From Temnothorax longispinosus (Eukaryota > Arthropoda > Insecta > Hymenoptera > Formicidae), in assembly GCF_030848805.1 (NCBI RefSeq), contig NC_092361.1:3348001-3412000 (forward strand): DNA of 64,000 nucleotides. The letters run 5' to 3'. How positions within the stretch are numbered: position 1 is the first letter of the stretch; each line of letters begins with the position of its first letter. Below, piece by piece: positions 40,275 through 51,143 of the stretch. The translations under genes were made by a program, and so were the position numbers. The notes below the pieces were generated by a model. The model was given only the letters and a program-made list of their open reading frames with translations, was not told the origin of the DNA and searched no databases.

Positions 40275-43200
40275 AATTAGCGATCGTTTCCACGAACGAT
40301 CAATCAATAGCTGCAGAAGAATAGCACAAGATGGAGGGAAAAGCAACAGTAGATCTAAGTAATCGATGTTGAGCGAAATCTTGTACGAATAAAAGTCGAA
40401 AATTTCTCGCCTCTCTCATATGACTAACAAAATTTCTTTTCCTGACCTTCGTAAATTAAAATCTCCACTGTAATCGTTATATTTTAAAAAAGTGAATAAA
40501 TAAACTAAAAGAAAATCAAGAGAACATACCAAGAAATAATTTTTATAAAATTTTAAATAGAAACAATTTTATCGTCTGTAATATGAAGCAAGAAATTTAT
40601 TGAGCACTGTTTTGTATGGACATTCGTTGGAGAAACCGACTGCAATTGCAAATTTCACTAAGACTGCTCAAAATCCAAGATAAAATAAGACATTCCACCG
40701 TATTATCGCAAGATGATAAGAAATGTAAAATTCCTTTGACAAAGTACTTTGAGATTTCTAAATTATCGCTGATAACGGTGCTAACGCATTCACTCGTGTT
40801 GCAACTGCGTGTGCTTTCCCATTTTAAAGAACCCTCTGACTTTTGTCAAGTCAACATTTTCGTTAAACTAAATAAATGAATTAAAACCGAACTTTTCATA
40901 AAATAAATGTTGCTGCATAGCCAATTGGCAATTAATAAACTTTTGCACTTATAAATTTCTAGACAGATTTATGTCTAATCGAAACTTTTCTCTTTATAAT
41001 ATTTGTAATGTTTACATGAAATCATAATTTTATAAAGGTTTATTTTCGAAACCATAATTGAAACCAATAATTATATTTTCAATGGATGCAGGTTAATAAT
41101 AATAAAAATAATTAAAAAATAGTTTTATATCATGTAATTTTGCGAACGTGCAATCGCGGAAGGAATCTCTGTCATGAGCTACGAGAACGCCAAGAGTAAG
41201 CCTAATCAGTGGAACGATAACACCGAGTGCGAGGGCATGCTCTCGAATTAGCGGGCCACGTTGACCGTTTATTGCGGCAATTAATTAACCCGCAATCGCT
41301 CGGTATGCGGTACGTAAATGCGCAAAGCGCGTAATGTTGAGCGCCGCTATTGCAGTTGCCTCTGTGCAACATTATATTCTGCATAACATGAATGAATCTG
41401 CGTTAGCACCTGCTACTGTTTTAATGATAATTTTTACTGAAGTAAAATATATATATATACCGATTATTAGTAAAATAATTTTCTCTTTATTTATTGTAAT
41501 AATCTATTTTGATTCTTGACCACTATAATAAATTTATTTACTTCTCGTTTTCAAGCAACGTATCTACTAACGATAAAAAAACTGTCATTGAGATGAGGAT
41601 CTCAGGCACTCTTTATTAGGAAAAAAAATATTTTCTTCCTAATTCCGAGAAAACATATAAAAATCATTATAAAGTTACGTTTTCAAAATAATCGTATAAC
41701 TAATTCTATCTCGAAGATTCAAAGAATTCTTAACGCTTAGCAATAAAATAAAAAATTTGTCGCCAATCTTTGAAATAATTTGGTCTCTAAAAGTTCTAAT
41801 AAATTCTCAACACATAAATGGATTTAAAAAATATATAAAGGTTCCGGCAATTTTTCAATTATTGGTTGAGTGTTTTAAAATTCTGCGAATAAAAATTTTC
41901 GTCGGTAATTTGGCATTTTCTTAAGAGTTCTGCTTCAAAAATCGAAAATTAGAATTCAAATCGATTCTGATTGAAATAGAAAAATGATAAATTTTCGTAT
42001 AACAAAAACATGAAATAATTCTCCCATATTTTTGTATACTTATTTACGTTGAACTCTTTTTAAGAGACTTATTAAATACTCTCAAATTCTTTGGAGCAAA
42101 GCCAGAACTGTATTTAATTATGTCGAAATTCTAAAAATGCACTAGGAAGTCGTGTAAAGCGTACATATGCAATTTTTGTATTGTATAATGATGCAATTCG
42201 CAAGTTTCACAAGCGCGATCACAACCTTGGCCTACTCTTTACCTACTGACATGTTATGTATTATCCCATTCTACCATTTTCTGCTCCTTGCAACAATCTG
42301 TCGATTGTCACATATCCGTATCCACAACCACAACCTTGGATTTTTATATCTGATTTCGAGAAACGGACATAGAGTACAGAAAACATTAATGTATTCGCGC
42401 GATGTATTTTTGTCATCCTTCAGTACATTTCTTTTTTAGACATAATATTTTGATAACTAAAACGTTATTCATAAATAGTTAAAAAACTTAAATTAATTTA
42501 ATACGTATTTCATCAAACAATAATACGTTTAGTCAACCTGTTTCTTAACTTCTAATTTTATTATGTAGAATCTTAAAAAAATGTTTTCGATATGATTCTC
42601 GATAGAATGTTTCAGATTTTGAGATTTACATTGGATAGCTATATGAAACGCAAATATACCTATGCTCGAGCAACAAGCAATTTTTACTACATTTCTCACA
42701 TCTTATCAAAGTGGAACAATTTCGTCGGTAAAAGTCATTTGCGGGCGTAAATTGCAAGAATTATTCTCTCTTCGCGTTTTCTTCAAGTCTCGATTGTCAT
42801 ATTTCCAAATGTTCGCGCCAGACAATAGGGATTATTCCTAATCATCGTTGTCACTCAGCGATAACGCGTTATTTTGCGAATATCGTAAAGACGCTTCAGC
42901 ATCCTGCCCACGACATTTCTTCCAGCAGTTCCAGCCACGTTCGTAAGAGTTATGCGATATGCGGGCATCTACCTGTCAGGATGACGAAACCGGGTCGTTC
43001 CATAGGCACAAGCCGGAACGTGCGTAGTCGCGCCGAGAAAAATAACCGGTAATAATGGGGAGAAACTTGTCTCTCGTGCCTATCTCAGTCATTTATCGTT
43101 TATCGCGTGATTTTGTCTGCCTGAAAGAGACTTTAACAATCGAAGGAGGGACTCGACCAAACCGCGCGCGCGTTGAAAAGACAGCGACCGTGGATCACCG

Positions 43201-46200
43201 TAACATTATTGTTATCGCGATAAACGAGAATGTAAACCATCTTATCTTTATAGAACAAATTCATGAAAGTGGATAAGAGAACAATAAGACACATTGTCAT
43301 GGAAGAATACGAAAAATGGCAATATACATTGCACATATAACAAACGATGATTATCGTATATCCGCCGTACGCTATACATACCTATTTCTGCTGCAAAACA
43401 GTTCTTATTTAGGTCTTCTTTATATTTTTGCACAATAATAATTTCCATATGTCACAGATGACAATCGTATGACAAACTAAAGAAGTTTGTCTCCCTAAAA
43501 ATTCGAGATCCTAATCACTAAACCAAGATACATTGACGAAGTTTAAATGAGCGACTCGAACCGTGCATCGAGAGACTGCAGCCCGAACTCGACGAGCTGT
43601 AACTCCAATGTCCATCTCGCCGTTATCGCGGTGGAGCAAATATTTCGGAAGAGAGGAGACGGCCTATGCAAGGTGGATCGATAAGAACCAAGGCAGGCCG
43701 AGCTGACTAGGTCGAGCTCGAACGTGTTTTGGCGGCCGCCCCGATTCACGCTCTTTGCACACACGCGGCCCGTGTAAAATTTGCAGCGTTCCCGCTTCCT
43801 CCGATGTGGAACAGCAAGAAATGGTATAACGTCTACGGACGGTAAACATCCGATTGTGGAGACAAATATCCACGACAAACAATTAATATTTAACATTTAT
43901 CCGATATTTAACATTTCGTTCAGTTTTCGTGCATTCTAAAAATTCTTCAACGTGATTACCGGAATTTGATAGCTAATTTGCTACACATAATTTGTTACCG
44001 TTTAATAATAATCTTGTATTACGAAATTAGCGTGCAATGAATTTCGATCCACTTTCTAATATCCTTACACAAAAACACATGTAATTAACACGAAATATAT
44101 GATCTGTAAAATTTCTCGAAATATTTCTCTTGTTCTGAATAAAAACAAGGAGAAACTTTAGAAAGTTTTAAAAAATGTCCTATTCTTTCTAGTATAATAC
44201 TGATTTCTTTCATAATGCTGGAAATGAATCCTGACCGCAAAAATACAAACTATGACTCGTGCGAAAGATACAATTTTTAAAGAGATCGTGGCATGTCGGA
44301 GATGTTTTCGAAAAACCCCTAAAGTTTCTCAGATCCTTATAAATATAAAAATCATTTTATTTATCAATTTATAATTAGCAAAGAAAAATACTTGTATAGA
44401 GAATCTCAAAAATCAGAATATTCTAACTTAATATTAAATTGAGAAATATCAAGAAATCCCCCAATTGATATCTAATCTCTCCGTGAAAAACGAATTGCTT
44501 CGGTATGCCCGAATTTCTAGAAAAGCGATAACCTTGAAGGAAAAGATCACGTAATTGTGAGACAAAGTTGGTTTCCGTGAGACTGATTGTGAGTTGTTAC
44601 TTTTTCACGGTGGAATATTATAAAGATATCCGGCACTACATAACTTAGCCGTGCGTCTCGCGGGCTTGCATAAATAAAGGGCGATGGTCCGGTCCGAGAG
44701 GTGTAATCACGAGCCATAACCCGATATCATTGCCAACCGATCGCAGACTGCAATATCTCTTTCTCCCTTCCTTTCTATACCATCGCTGCGCCGAGATCAT
44801 TGTGAAATGCGTGCCTCACATCGGTTCGTATCGCTCGTTATTTCGCTCGTTTGACCCATTGACGTTGCTCATTAACCCGCCCGTCGTCTCATCGATATTG
44901 CTCGACAGAGAGAAAAAAAAAGAAGCGGAACCGTATGCAAATGCCTCGTCGACATCCAACGTGCCAACTTTTGCATTTCACGGCAAGAAAGTACTGCAAG
45001 CTATAGCCATCTTCGCATCAGGACATTGACAGTGATTATTGATCGTTCAGAGAGCCTTCGAGAATGAGGATTTAAGGAGAGGAGAAGCGCCAGCCGACCG
45101 AAAATTACATCAGCATCACGTAGTTGTCTGATAATCGAGTAAGGGATTTACGAGGCAGAGTCAATTTAATCCCGGGGATGCGACGGGCTTTTACAATCAC
45201 TCCCTAAAAAAAACAAAGTCGCCGACCGATACTCCTCTGGCAACGAACAAGGACGACTGGCCGTACGCCAAAATCACTGTCCGTCCCGGGTAAAAAAAAA
45301 AGAAGCGATTCGTTCAGGCCGCGATGGTCTTCATCCTCATCGCTTTACGAACCGTGCCATTGTCGACTTCCGGAGACAAGTCGGTCCACGAGACATTCGA
45401 GGGCTCTGCGCAAATTGCGTTTTCGAGCGTTTCAAAGTATTACGAAGCCTGCTTTACCGAAAACTAAATCTCCAATTTGCCAAAATGGATCTTATTATCC
45501 CCGGTATTGTGATCGGAATGATGCAATTTGACAGATGAAACAACTTTTCAGCAACAAGCTGAGCAACCGCTCACTGTTCTCCACCGCTAATCTATCAACC
45601 CTTCTGTCTTGCACATTGACAAACGAGTTTCACGTTCCTCAAGGACGTATTACGTGAAAACTTCGATCGCGCATTACTCCTGCTCGCATTAACGAACTTA
45701 GAAAGCCAGTTCGTAATGAGACTCGTAGCAAATGTCTTTCGCAAATGTGATTTTCTTTTGTCGAAATTAACGCCACAAGCGGCCGAAAAAAAAGTAGATT
45801 TTTAAAGAACACAAGTGGAAGATTACTCCATTAGAAACGAAGGAGAATTTTAAAGAAACTGAAAGAAACCTATATTTTTCTCTTTTTAAAATTTTTGTAT
45901 ACATAAGTTGCTAACCAAAAATTTATCCACTAATTTCGTGATACACTAAAATTAAATATTAATTTCTTTCAGTAGTAATTCATTAATTTTATTTAGTCTT
46001 TAATAATCATAAAAACTTTTTTTTATGTTTCCCAAATTCTAATTCCAACAGATTCAAAAGAAATTTAACATAAATCGTTTTAATCAGAAAAATAATTGGA
46101 TTTTTTACTCTGAGAATTAAATGATAATAATACAAAACATTGAAATTCCAAGTGCGAGGAACGACTTGCGGGGAAATTCACGTGGTCTATCCTAGCCGGA

Positions 46201-48981
46201 GATTTAAGTATATAACCGCAAAATTTGCGCGCGACAATCTCTCGCATTTGAGGGGAATTCGATGAACACGAAAACATCGATCGATGGTCGACGCAATCAC
46301 GATTCCTTACGCGAAATTTGAATCGCACTCTACGCAGAAACGCGACAAACCGGCCGTTAGCCAAGGACGCACCGGTCCCCATTAAAAAGACATTTTAAAC
46401 ATTACAATCGGAGATCCCATCGTTGCGAAAGCCAGCTCAAGGACCACCATGGAATATATCACAAGGAGCTTTTTACGCAACGACCGATCTGTCCTTTCTT
46501 TCTCCTTCCACCCTTTCTCGAAACCGAGATCCAGCGTCCACGCGATGCTACCCGGACCGATCGAAAACTCGGACGGGAAAAAAATATACCGTGTGCAGAA
46601 AACAAATCGTGATCATGTAACGCCAATGGAATCTCGGGGTCGCAATCAAATGTCCCGTTGATTCCTGAAACGGCTGTGTGTTTTTTATCACGTGGAAATA
46701 TTGAAAATAAATTGATACTCGCAAGACATGACTATTCTCGCTAGATAGAAGTACGGTTGATTATTCGACCCGTTCACAACATTGTTTTGAGAAAATGTTT
46801 AAACTTATATGTTTAAATATATGTTTACGGAAGTAATGCAGAACAAGAAATAAGCAAGTCGATAACAGGGATAAAAATGACAGACACGAATGGATAAAAA
46901 AATAGAGTCAAACTTTCGTTATACGAATAGTTTCAAAAGATAATAATAATAAATTCGATTAAAATAGTAATAGATCGAAACTGTAAATGAATTACGCCAC
47001 ATAGTTTTGAAACATCAAGTGTGCGTGAGTAAATAATTCGTGGATAAAAGCGCTCATAAAATTAAAGGGTATTGAATCTATCGGTGGCGTTCAATATAAA
47101 TGTAAGTGTACGTTTTAGATTACGATGGTAAAAATATATTTTTATTATATCGTCGAAACTGTTTACAAAACACGAATCGATTATCATTCGTATTTTCGAA
47201 TCCTCGATATTAGTTCCAGCTTGGATCAGCAATTTGATTTCGGGTATAAATATACTTCACAAGATAGCCAACGAACCTATTACTTTTCAACAAGATGTCA
47301 AACCGATATCATTAAAGCGAGCGATATCGACGTATTGATCATTTTCTAAAATAACGCGAAAAATTTTTCTGTGAGAAAACATTTTTCTCGAAACATCGTG
47401 GTCCACCTGTGCCAGCAATTCTTACAGTGGTGCCTCGATACTCCGAATTTGAAATACGAAAAATCTAAACGGACGTAGATCTCACAAAGTCGAAAGAAAG
47501 TTTATTTATTTACGATTTTTCTGCCCAGATTTTGATGACTTTGAAATCGACGAAAAATAGATTAGGATAAAATGACATAAAATACAAACGTCAAAATACA
47601 TTAATAAAGCAACAAAAAAATATATGAAATCAGTACATTATCGTATATTACTGACTTTATATATTTGCGTGGGATTTAAGAGATATAATACATAGAATAA
47701 AAGGTTAAAGCTGTCGCAATAACAAACAATTACAATATAGGTAAATGAAAGCCAAAACGCCGGTAGCAAGGCGACAAATCTAACAGTATTTAAACACTTA
47801 TATATAACGAACAATCAAACTTTTCGGTCCTTCGCTTTGGACCATCCTTGTTCGTTATATATATAAGTGTTTAAATACTGTTAGATTTGTCGCCTTGCTA
47901 CCGGCGTTTTGGCTCTCAGTTGCCTATATTGTAATTGTTTATAATACATAGAATTTATTAAATATATTAATTTAAAAAATAATCGACGCGCAATTCACTG
48001 AGTTGGAATAATTATACAAAAATTCAGACAGAAAAATATAATTATCGCCGATACGAACATCACGTTACGGTTCTAAGCCCTTTTTCGTTAGGTAAGTTAT
48101 TAATTTCAATCTCAATGAATTTTATCATTTATCGATAATTAATAATCTCTCTCAAGGGTGGTTTTCAGAGTTTTAACTTTCAGAAAAACAATCTTTCTTC
48201 ATTTCATAAGAGTAAATCGTGATTAAAGCTTCTTCACGATTCAAATTTAAGATATAGTAGGTAACTAACTTACACATGTATATCTCAAAAGAAATAAATG
48301 CATACACATACAAAAATCTCTGCAAGAAATACAATATATCGTTAAGATAAAAAGGGGAAAAATAAATGTCATCAAAATCTGAGATTGGTCTGTATACAAA
48401 CGCCTCCTACGGCGAAAAATGAATTGAGAGAGGCACGGCGCGGAGCGTCGCGACGCATCGTCGACTTCTCGCTAGGTGTTCGCGTCAATCGATGACGCCC
48501 ACGAACGGCACCATTTGTCCGGTGCGAGACGAAACGTATATCTATACGCATTGCAGTTTGCACGTAGGATTCTTTTCCCTCCTTTTCTCGTAAGTCACGT
48601 CGCCTATATCGAGAGATGCGCGATAAATAAAAATAATGCGTTAGTTAAGATTAAAAACACGACGATAAAAGATAAAGCTGCACTCTCGAAAGAGACAGAG
48701 AGTTTCGTAATGACAACGTTCTTTTTTCGATAGCCGTGCTTACGTGGCTCCTCATAATTCGTAACGAATATAGCGATGATAATGAATGTTATTTTTCTTT
48801 TATTTTTTTTTCTCTCGGGAAAGGCGATCAGATAACGCGCGATATCTTCGGTGGGTGTGTCGAGTCGGAAATAATCACACCACGTGGTGAGTTAGGACAA
48901 GAGATGGTTTGGATACTCACGGTGATGCGTGGGATAATTGTTGTTGTTGTTGTTGTTGGGCAGGAGCCGCTGGTAATCCAT
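34356..48981 (-). CDS. Grb7/10/14-like RA-PH adaptor, 5' part of gene (six exons, 3' end not found)
   Basis: Joining 48981-48921, 38485-38319, 37806-37650, 36304-36174, 34672-34592 and 34487-34356 gives one uninterrupted frame of 243 residues, with GT-AG introns and matching phases at every junction. Residues 77 to about 175 form an RA domain carrying the family signature GIERTLEDHED (127-137). It is followed by QFFPADMI (173-180), equivalent to the FFPEHMV that precedes the PH domain in Grb7/10/14. The PH start has the conserved WKKMY (W226). Members of this family bind activated receptor tyrosine kinases and insulin-type receptors through C-terminal BPS and SH2 regions, and Ras-like GTPases and phosphoinositides through RA-PH, acting at the inner plasma membrane. 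BPS and SH2 were not seen, so the gene is incomplete here. The vertebrate N-terminal proline-rich motif is also absent. The main alternative is the MRL family (Pico, MIG-10, lamellipodin), which has a related RA-PH pair. The FFPxxM link after RA favours Grb7/10/14. I see the exons directly; the function is by family. Confidence 0.8.
34592..34672 (-). CDS. Adaptor gene, coding exon 5 (RA-PH linker)
   Basis: Acceptor attttttttgcag, exactly 27 codons in phase 0 on both sides, donor GTGAGTACACG. The exon reads QFFPADMITFPSGEERG...DAESALR. Placed after KPM it recreates the (N/K)PM.FFP..M(I/V) link that joins RA to PH in Grb7/10/14 proteins. MRL proteins have a different link here (NPQNYLL type), which is the main reason for the family choice. 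The exon is separated from the next by only 104 bases. Confidence 0.85.
35280..35642 (+). other. Open frame without ATG containing the 21-base repeats
   Basis: From the stop at 35277 to TAA 35640-35642 the plus strand stays open for 120 codons, long for this AT-rich setting, but there is no in-frame ATG. It contains three IDTD-type repeats near its end. It could be an exon fragment, a decayed gene or chance. No protein family is recognised and no convincing splice acceptor was chosen. Confidence 0.2.
35529..35603. repeat. 21-base minisatellite, about three and a half copies
   Basis: The core ATAGATACCGAC recurs at 35550, 35571 and 35592, exactly 21 bases apart, followed by a (A/G)(A/C)C(A/G)TTC(T/A)C tail; a partial, diverged copy precedes it. 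Because 21 is a multiple of three, the copies keep one plus-strand frame open (IDTD repeated). It lies in intron 4 of the adaptor gene. Confidence 0.8.
36174..36304 (-). CDS. Adaptor gene, coding exon 4 (RA domain, second half)
   Basis: A poly-pyrimidine tract and gttacag acceptor are followed by AG plus 43 codons, RTLEDHEDILAVHR to KYEVFIKPM, with donor GTAAGTG in phase 0. The ERTLEDHE start and the late KYE(V/F)F.(K/N)PM segment are the most conserved part of the RA domains of Grb7/10/14 and MRL proteins. This exon was the first recognised and anchors the gene call. A 1.5 kb intron follows. Confidence 0.88.
36305..37649 (-). other. Intron 3 of the adaptor gene
   Basis: GTATGTAAC donor and tttgttacag acceptor. 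The 1345 bases are largely AT-rich, with a GC-richer pyrimidine-containing patch around 36660-36980. No gene is visible in it. Confidence 0.82.
37650..37806 (-). CDS. Adaptor gene, coding exon 3 (RA domain, first half)
   Basis: Acceptor tgtttaattag, 52 codons plus one base, donor GTATGTAAC. It reads EELRFYNND...RTIDLCELLKVKRN...WSIIETWPKLGI. This is the ubiquitin-like beta1-beta2-alpha1 part of an RA domain: the vertebrate equivalents run from a KVYSEDG-type strand through DVCQLL to W(T/S)LFEHLP. The last base, G, joins AG of the next exon to make the Glu of the ERTLEDHE signature. The domain match and the phase match support each other. Confidence 0.85.
37807..38318 (-). other. Intron 2 of the adaptor gene
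   Basis: GTATGTACT donor and taattag acceptor, 512 bases, strongly AT-rich, with nothing else recognised. Confidence 0.8.
38319..38485 (-). CDS. Adaptor gene, coding exon 2 (linker before RA)
   Basis: Acceptor gggcccttacag, then two bases and 55 codons from WFPKMCSCLD to LIDSERQ, ending at donor GTATGTACT in phase 0. The protein is polar, rich in Ser, Arg and Asp, with no domain I recognise; it is the linker just before the RA domain. It joins in phase to the RA exon 513 bases downstream. The vertebrate relatives have a proline-rich segment in this N-terminal part, which is not visible here. Confidence 0.72.
40227..40268. repeat. (TG)21 microsatellite
   Basis: Uninterrupted TG repeats over 42 bases inside intron 1. 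Confidence 0.97.
43543..43896 (-). other. Unrecognised ORF in intron 1, hydrophobic N-terminus
   Basis: 117 codons from ATG, in the same direction as the host gene and inside a GC-richer patch of the AT-rich intron. The first 23 residues (MLNINCLSWIFVSTIGCLPS...) look like a signal peptide, followed by a basic HRRKRERC segment. A second minus frame is open over most of the same bases. It could be a nested secreted peptide or chance; no homolog known. Confidence 0.15.
47684..47698. repeat. Left 15-bp direct repeat of the foldback insertion
   Basis: TATAATACATAGAAT, identical to 47940-47954 on the other side of the hairpin. The last base of the right arm overlaps the first base of the right copy. 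Confidence 0.75.
47699..47939. mobile_element. Foldback (long inverted repeat) insertion with 15-bp flanking direct repeats
   Basis: Arms 47724-47814 and 47848-47940 are inverted copies, differing by about three substitutions and one TA indel over some 91-93 bases. The 33-base centre contains a second short stem (GGTCC at 47826-47830, GGACC at 47839-47843). The whole is flanked by an exact 15-base direct repeat TATAATACATAGAAT at 47684-47698 and 47940-47954, which looks like a target-site duplication. Between the left repeat and the left arm lie 25 bases outside the palindrome. There is no coding capacity. It could be a foldback or MITE-type non-autonomous element, or a retro-inserted hairpin. 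Its transcript, made within intron 1, would fold into a long double-stranded RNA. Confidence 0.75.
48921..48981 (-). CDS. Adaptor gene, coding exon 1 (start codon, poly-Asn)
   Basis: Starts at ATG 48981-48979 in a good context (A at -3, G at +4) and encodes MDYQRLLP, seven Asn, then YPTHH plus one extra base. It ends at a consensus donor, CACC followed by GTGAGTATCC. The leftover C completes a His codon with the first two bases of exon 2, so the phases agree. The Asn run is an almost pure AAC repeat, so its length may vary between individuals. The frame stays open upstream to a GTG near 49116 but has no earlier ATG, which favours this start. The exon has no recognisable homology, so its link to exon 2 rests on start context, donor and phase. 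Another first exon is possible (see 51144-51162). Confidence 0.6.
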
Positions 48982-49350
48982 GTTGCGCCGGACGGCGATG
49001 ATATGCCGCGGCGAAACGTCGTCGACTCGTCGCGCGATTTTCGTTTCGCGCGCGCACACAGAGAATTCACGCACAGTTCCCCACACGGTTGTACACACCC
49101 CGCGTTCGGTACACACCGACGTCGCGAGTTCGCGGAAAATGGGGACGCGTGTTCTTCACCGTGCCAAGTGCGACGCGATATTACAAGTTTTTGTCATCCG
49201 CGTCGTTTCACGAAGGGCGCCAGCGCGTTTACGCGCATTCTCGCGATGCGTCCACGTCTTATTGGAGAAGATCGAGGATCGGTTTCGGTTTTCGAGGAAC
49301 TTGCAATCGAAACCGCGTCCACGTTCAATCCCGAATTGGACTTGAAACCT
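48982..49350 (-). promoter_or_regulatory. Probable 5' UTR / proximal promoter of the adaptor gene
   Basis: A CpG-rich block directly upstream of the ATG of exon 1, in contrast to the AT-rich intron on the other side. No splice acceptor is obvious just before the ATG, so transcription may start within or just beyond this block. No clear TATA element was seen. The opposite strand has a long open frame here (48736-49359) that starts at a non-ATG codon and is best read as a shadow. Confidence 0.35.
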
Positions 49351-50339
49351 AAATCGTAAGATCGAAGAAACGAAATAAGACGTTGCGCTCCAAGATTTTT
49401 CCTATATACCTGATTAGATAATAATGTTGATTCAATGTCAGAAGTCGAAGATTAGATAAAGTTATTAACTATTAATAGATAATATTTATACGTGAATTTA
49501 GAGGAGTCGAGGCGATCGAGAACGACGGTGGATCTTTCGCAGAGATTTAAAAAAAAAATCCAAGGCGTAGGCGAGTCGCGAACGGAACTACTACCTACTG
49601 CGTCGCAAATAACGCGATGAGACTTAACTCAGCTTTTATCGATTAAACTACGATCCGATAAACTGCGTGCGATGCACATGGCTCGCGAGTAACAGCGACA
49701 GCGAGAAAAGGTAAACGAGATTGACGGGAGAGTTCGCCGAAAATGTCGATTTTGCAATTATGCTCCGAAAATAACGTATCTCAGGATTGTTAAAAGCCCC
49801 ACGATTATTAAAAGCTAATTATCCGGCAATCGATATAAACTGTTGAATGAAATTTTTACGAGACAAATACGACTAAGCGTCAGCGAGATATACGACGACG
49901 CTCGAAATATTGAGTGGCTTCGATCGAAATTAAATAACAGGCCACCCGTAAATCGGCGCTTAGTTATCTCGCCGCATTTTTTTCCTTTCCTCGGGGAGTC
50001 TCAGAAATTCCCGCGTTCCGAGAACGAGAGTCCGTTCCGATCGGTCGACGAAGCGTGCGGTTTTTGCCGGCCCCGTAGCTCGACTCGAGCGAAACGAGCG
50101 TTTCACGACAGCTCCGGCCTTTCTGGGCCTTCGCGAAACCGCGGATTACCAGCCAATAATCGATAGATTCGGCGCGAAAGTTAGAGAGGGAAAGACGCGG
50201 ATCTCCGAAATTCGCGCGCGGTTCACCTTCGACGAAGAAAGATCGCGTTCTAATTGTAAGTCGAAACGCTACAGGTTTCAGGCACGTCTCGTCGCTTTGA
50301 AATTTAACGCGTCATTACTTTCAACCGTTATCTCGAATG
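49351..50339. other. Upstream flank, no gene recognised
   Basis: Mixed AT-rich and CpG-containing sequence between the exon 1 block and the larger CpG-rich block. If the distal donors are used this would be intron 5' of exon 1. Confidence 0.4.
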
Positions 50340-50375
50340 CAAATTTGAAAAAATGCTGCGTAACACGAAACGTAC

Positions 50376-50404
50376 GGGAAAGAGGGGGAGGGGGAGGGAA
50401 GGGG
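50376..50404 (+). other. G-quadruplex-type motif
   Basis: Five runs of three or more G separated by one to six bases (ggg, ggggg, ggggg, ggg, gggg), matching the usual G-quadruplex pattern on the plus strand. Confidence 0.6.
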
Positions 50405-51073
50405 CATGCGGGCCAGAAATGCACGCGCGCGAATTAAAGCCAGCACGAAGTCATCGTGCTCTCTCACGCCGTGAACGCGACACGCGCATAAAGGAGGTAA
50501 TCGGGGCGCATTCTTGCACGTGTGAGCGCGTGCCTAGAGCCACACACGGCGCGATTGACGAAGCATTCCCGGAAATCGAGCGCTCGCTCGTGCGAGACCC
50601 CGAAAGACGAAAAGTGAAGAAGATACTGCGTCACGCACGGTCGCCCGCTGTCGCAATTACGATTTCTCCTCCGCCGTCTGACGACTTTGATTGGATGTGC
50701 GCGCGCGCGCGCGCTCGCGGTACATCCTATCCTCCTCGAGAATAAAATTTGACTCGTTCATCTCCCGCTGCGCTATAACGCAGGAAGGGGCACGGCAGGA
50801 GGAAAGGTCGGTTTTAAAATAAACTCTGAACCCGATCTTTAATGTCAACGGTCCACGACATTTCAATTCCGGAGTGGCGCGTGTCGGGTTAATCGATAGT
50901 CAATTACGGGATAAAAGGGGAGGGGGGAGAGGGTGGAACGTTCGGTTTCGCGATACCGAGAGAATTTCGAGGAAATCCGAGTCGGTCGACGCGGTACGTG
51001 CGATGTTTTCCGTCCCCGAGGTCCGCCTCCGGCGTGTAAGATTGCGCAATGTTGAACGTCGAAATGTCGGTTC

Positions 51074-51091
51074 GGGGGGAGGGGGGAGGGG
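51074..51091 (+). other. G-rich tract
   Basis: Two runs of six G and one of four, split by single A bases. A related tract (gggg, gggggg, ggg, gg) lies at 50917-50935. Both may form quadruplex structures. Confidence 0.45.
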
Positions 51092-51143
51092 ATCATACGC
51101 TCTACTACGCGTTACTACGCAGTTGGTAAAAGAGAAGACTCAC

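Larger units (their letters stand above)
38486..48920 (-). other. Intron 1 of the adaptor gene (10.4 kb)
   Basis: Bounded by the GTGAGTATCC donor of exon 1 and the cccttacag acceptor of exon 2. It is mostly AT-rich, with a TG microsatellite at 40227, a GC-richer patch at 43540-43800, and a foldback insertion at 47699-47939. I found no further exon that would fit in phase, but a small one could be missed. The extent depends on exon 1 being assigned correctly. Confidence 0.5.

Noticed and set aside
43460..43535. tRNA-like stretch on the minus strand (TGGTTTAGTGATTAGGA, like an A box)
   Set aside because: A five-base stem with a seven-base loop follows, but the loop lacks TTCRA, there is no proper anticodon arm, and the acceptor ends do not pair.
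48736..49359. 207-codon plus frame over the adaptor first exon
   Set aside because: Starts at GTG; the run of Val residues is simply the antisense of the Asn codons in exon 1.
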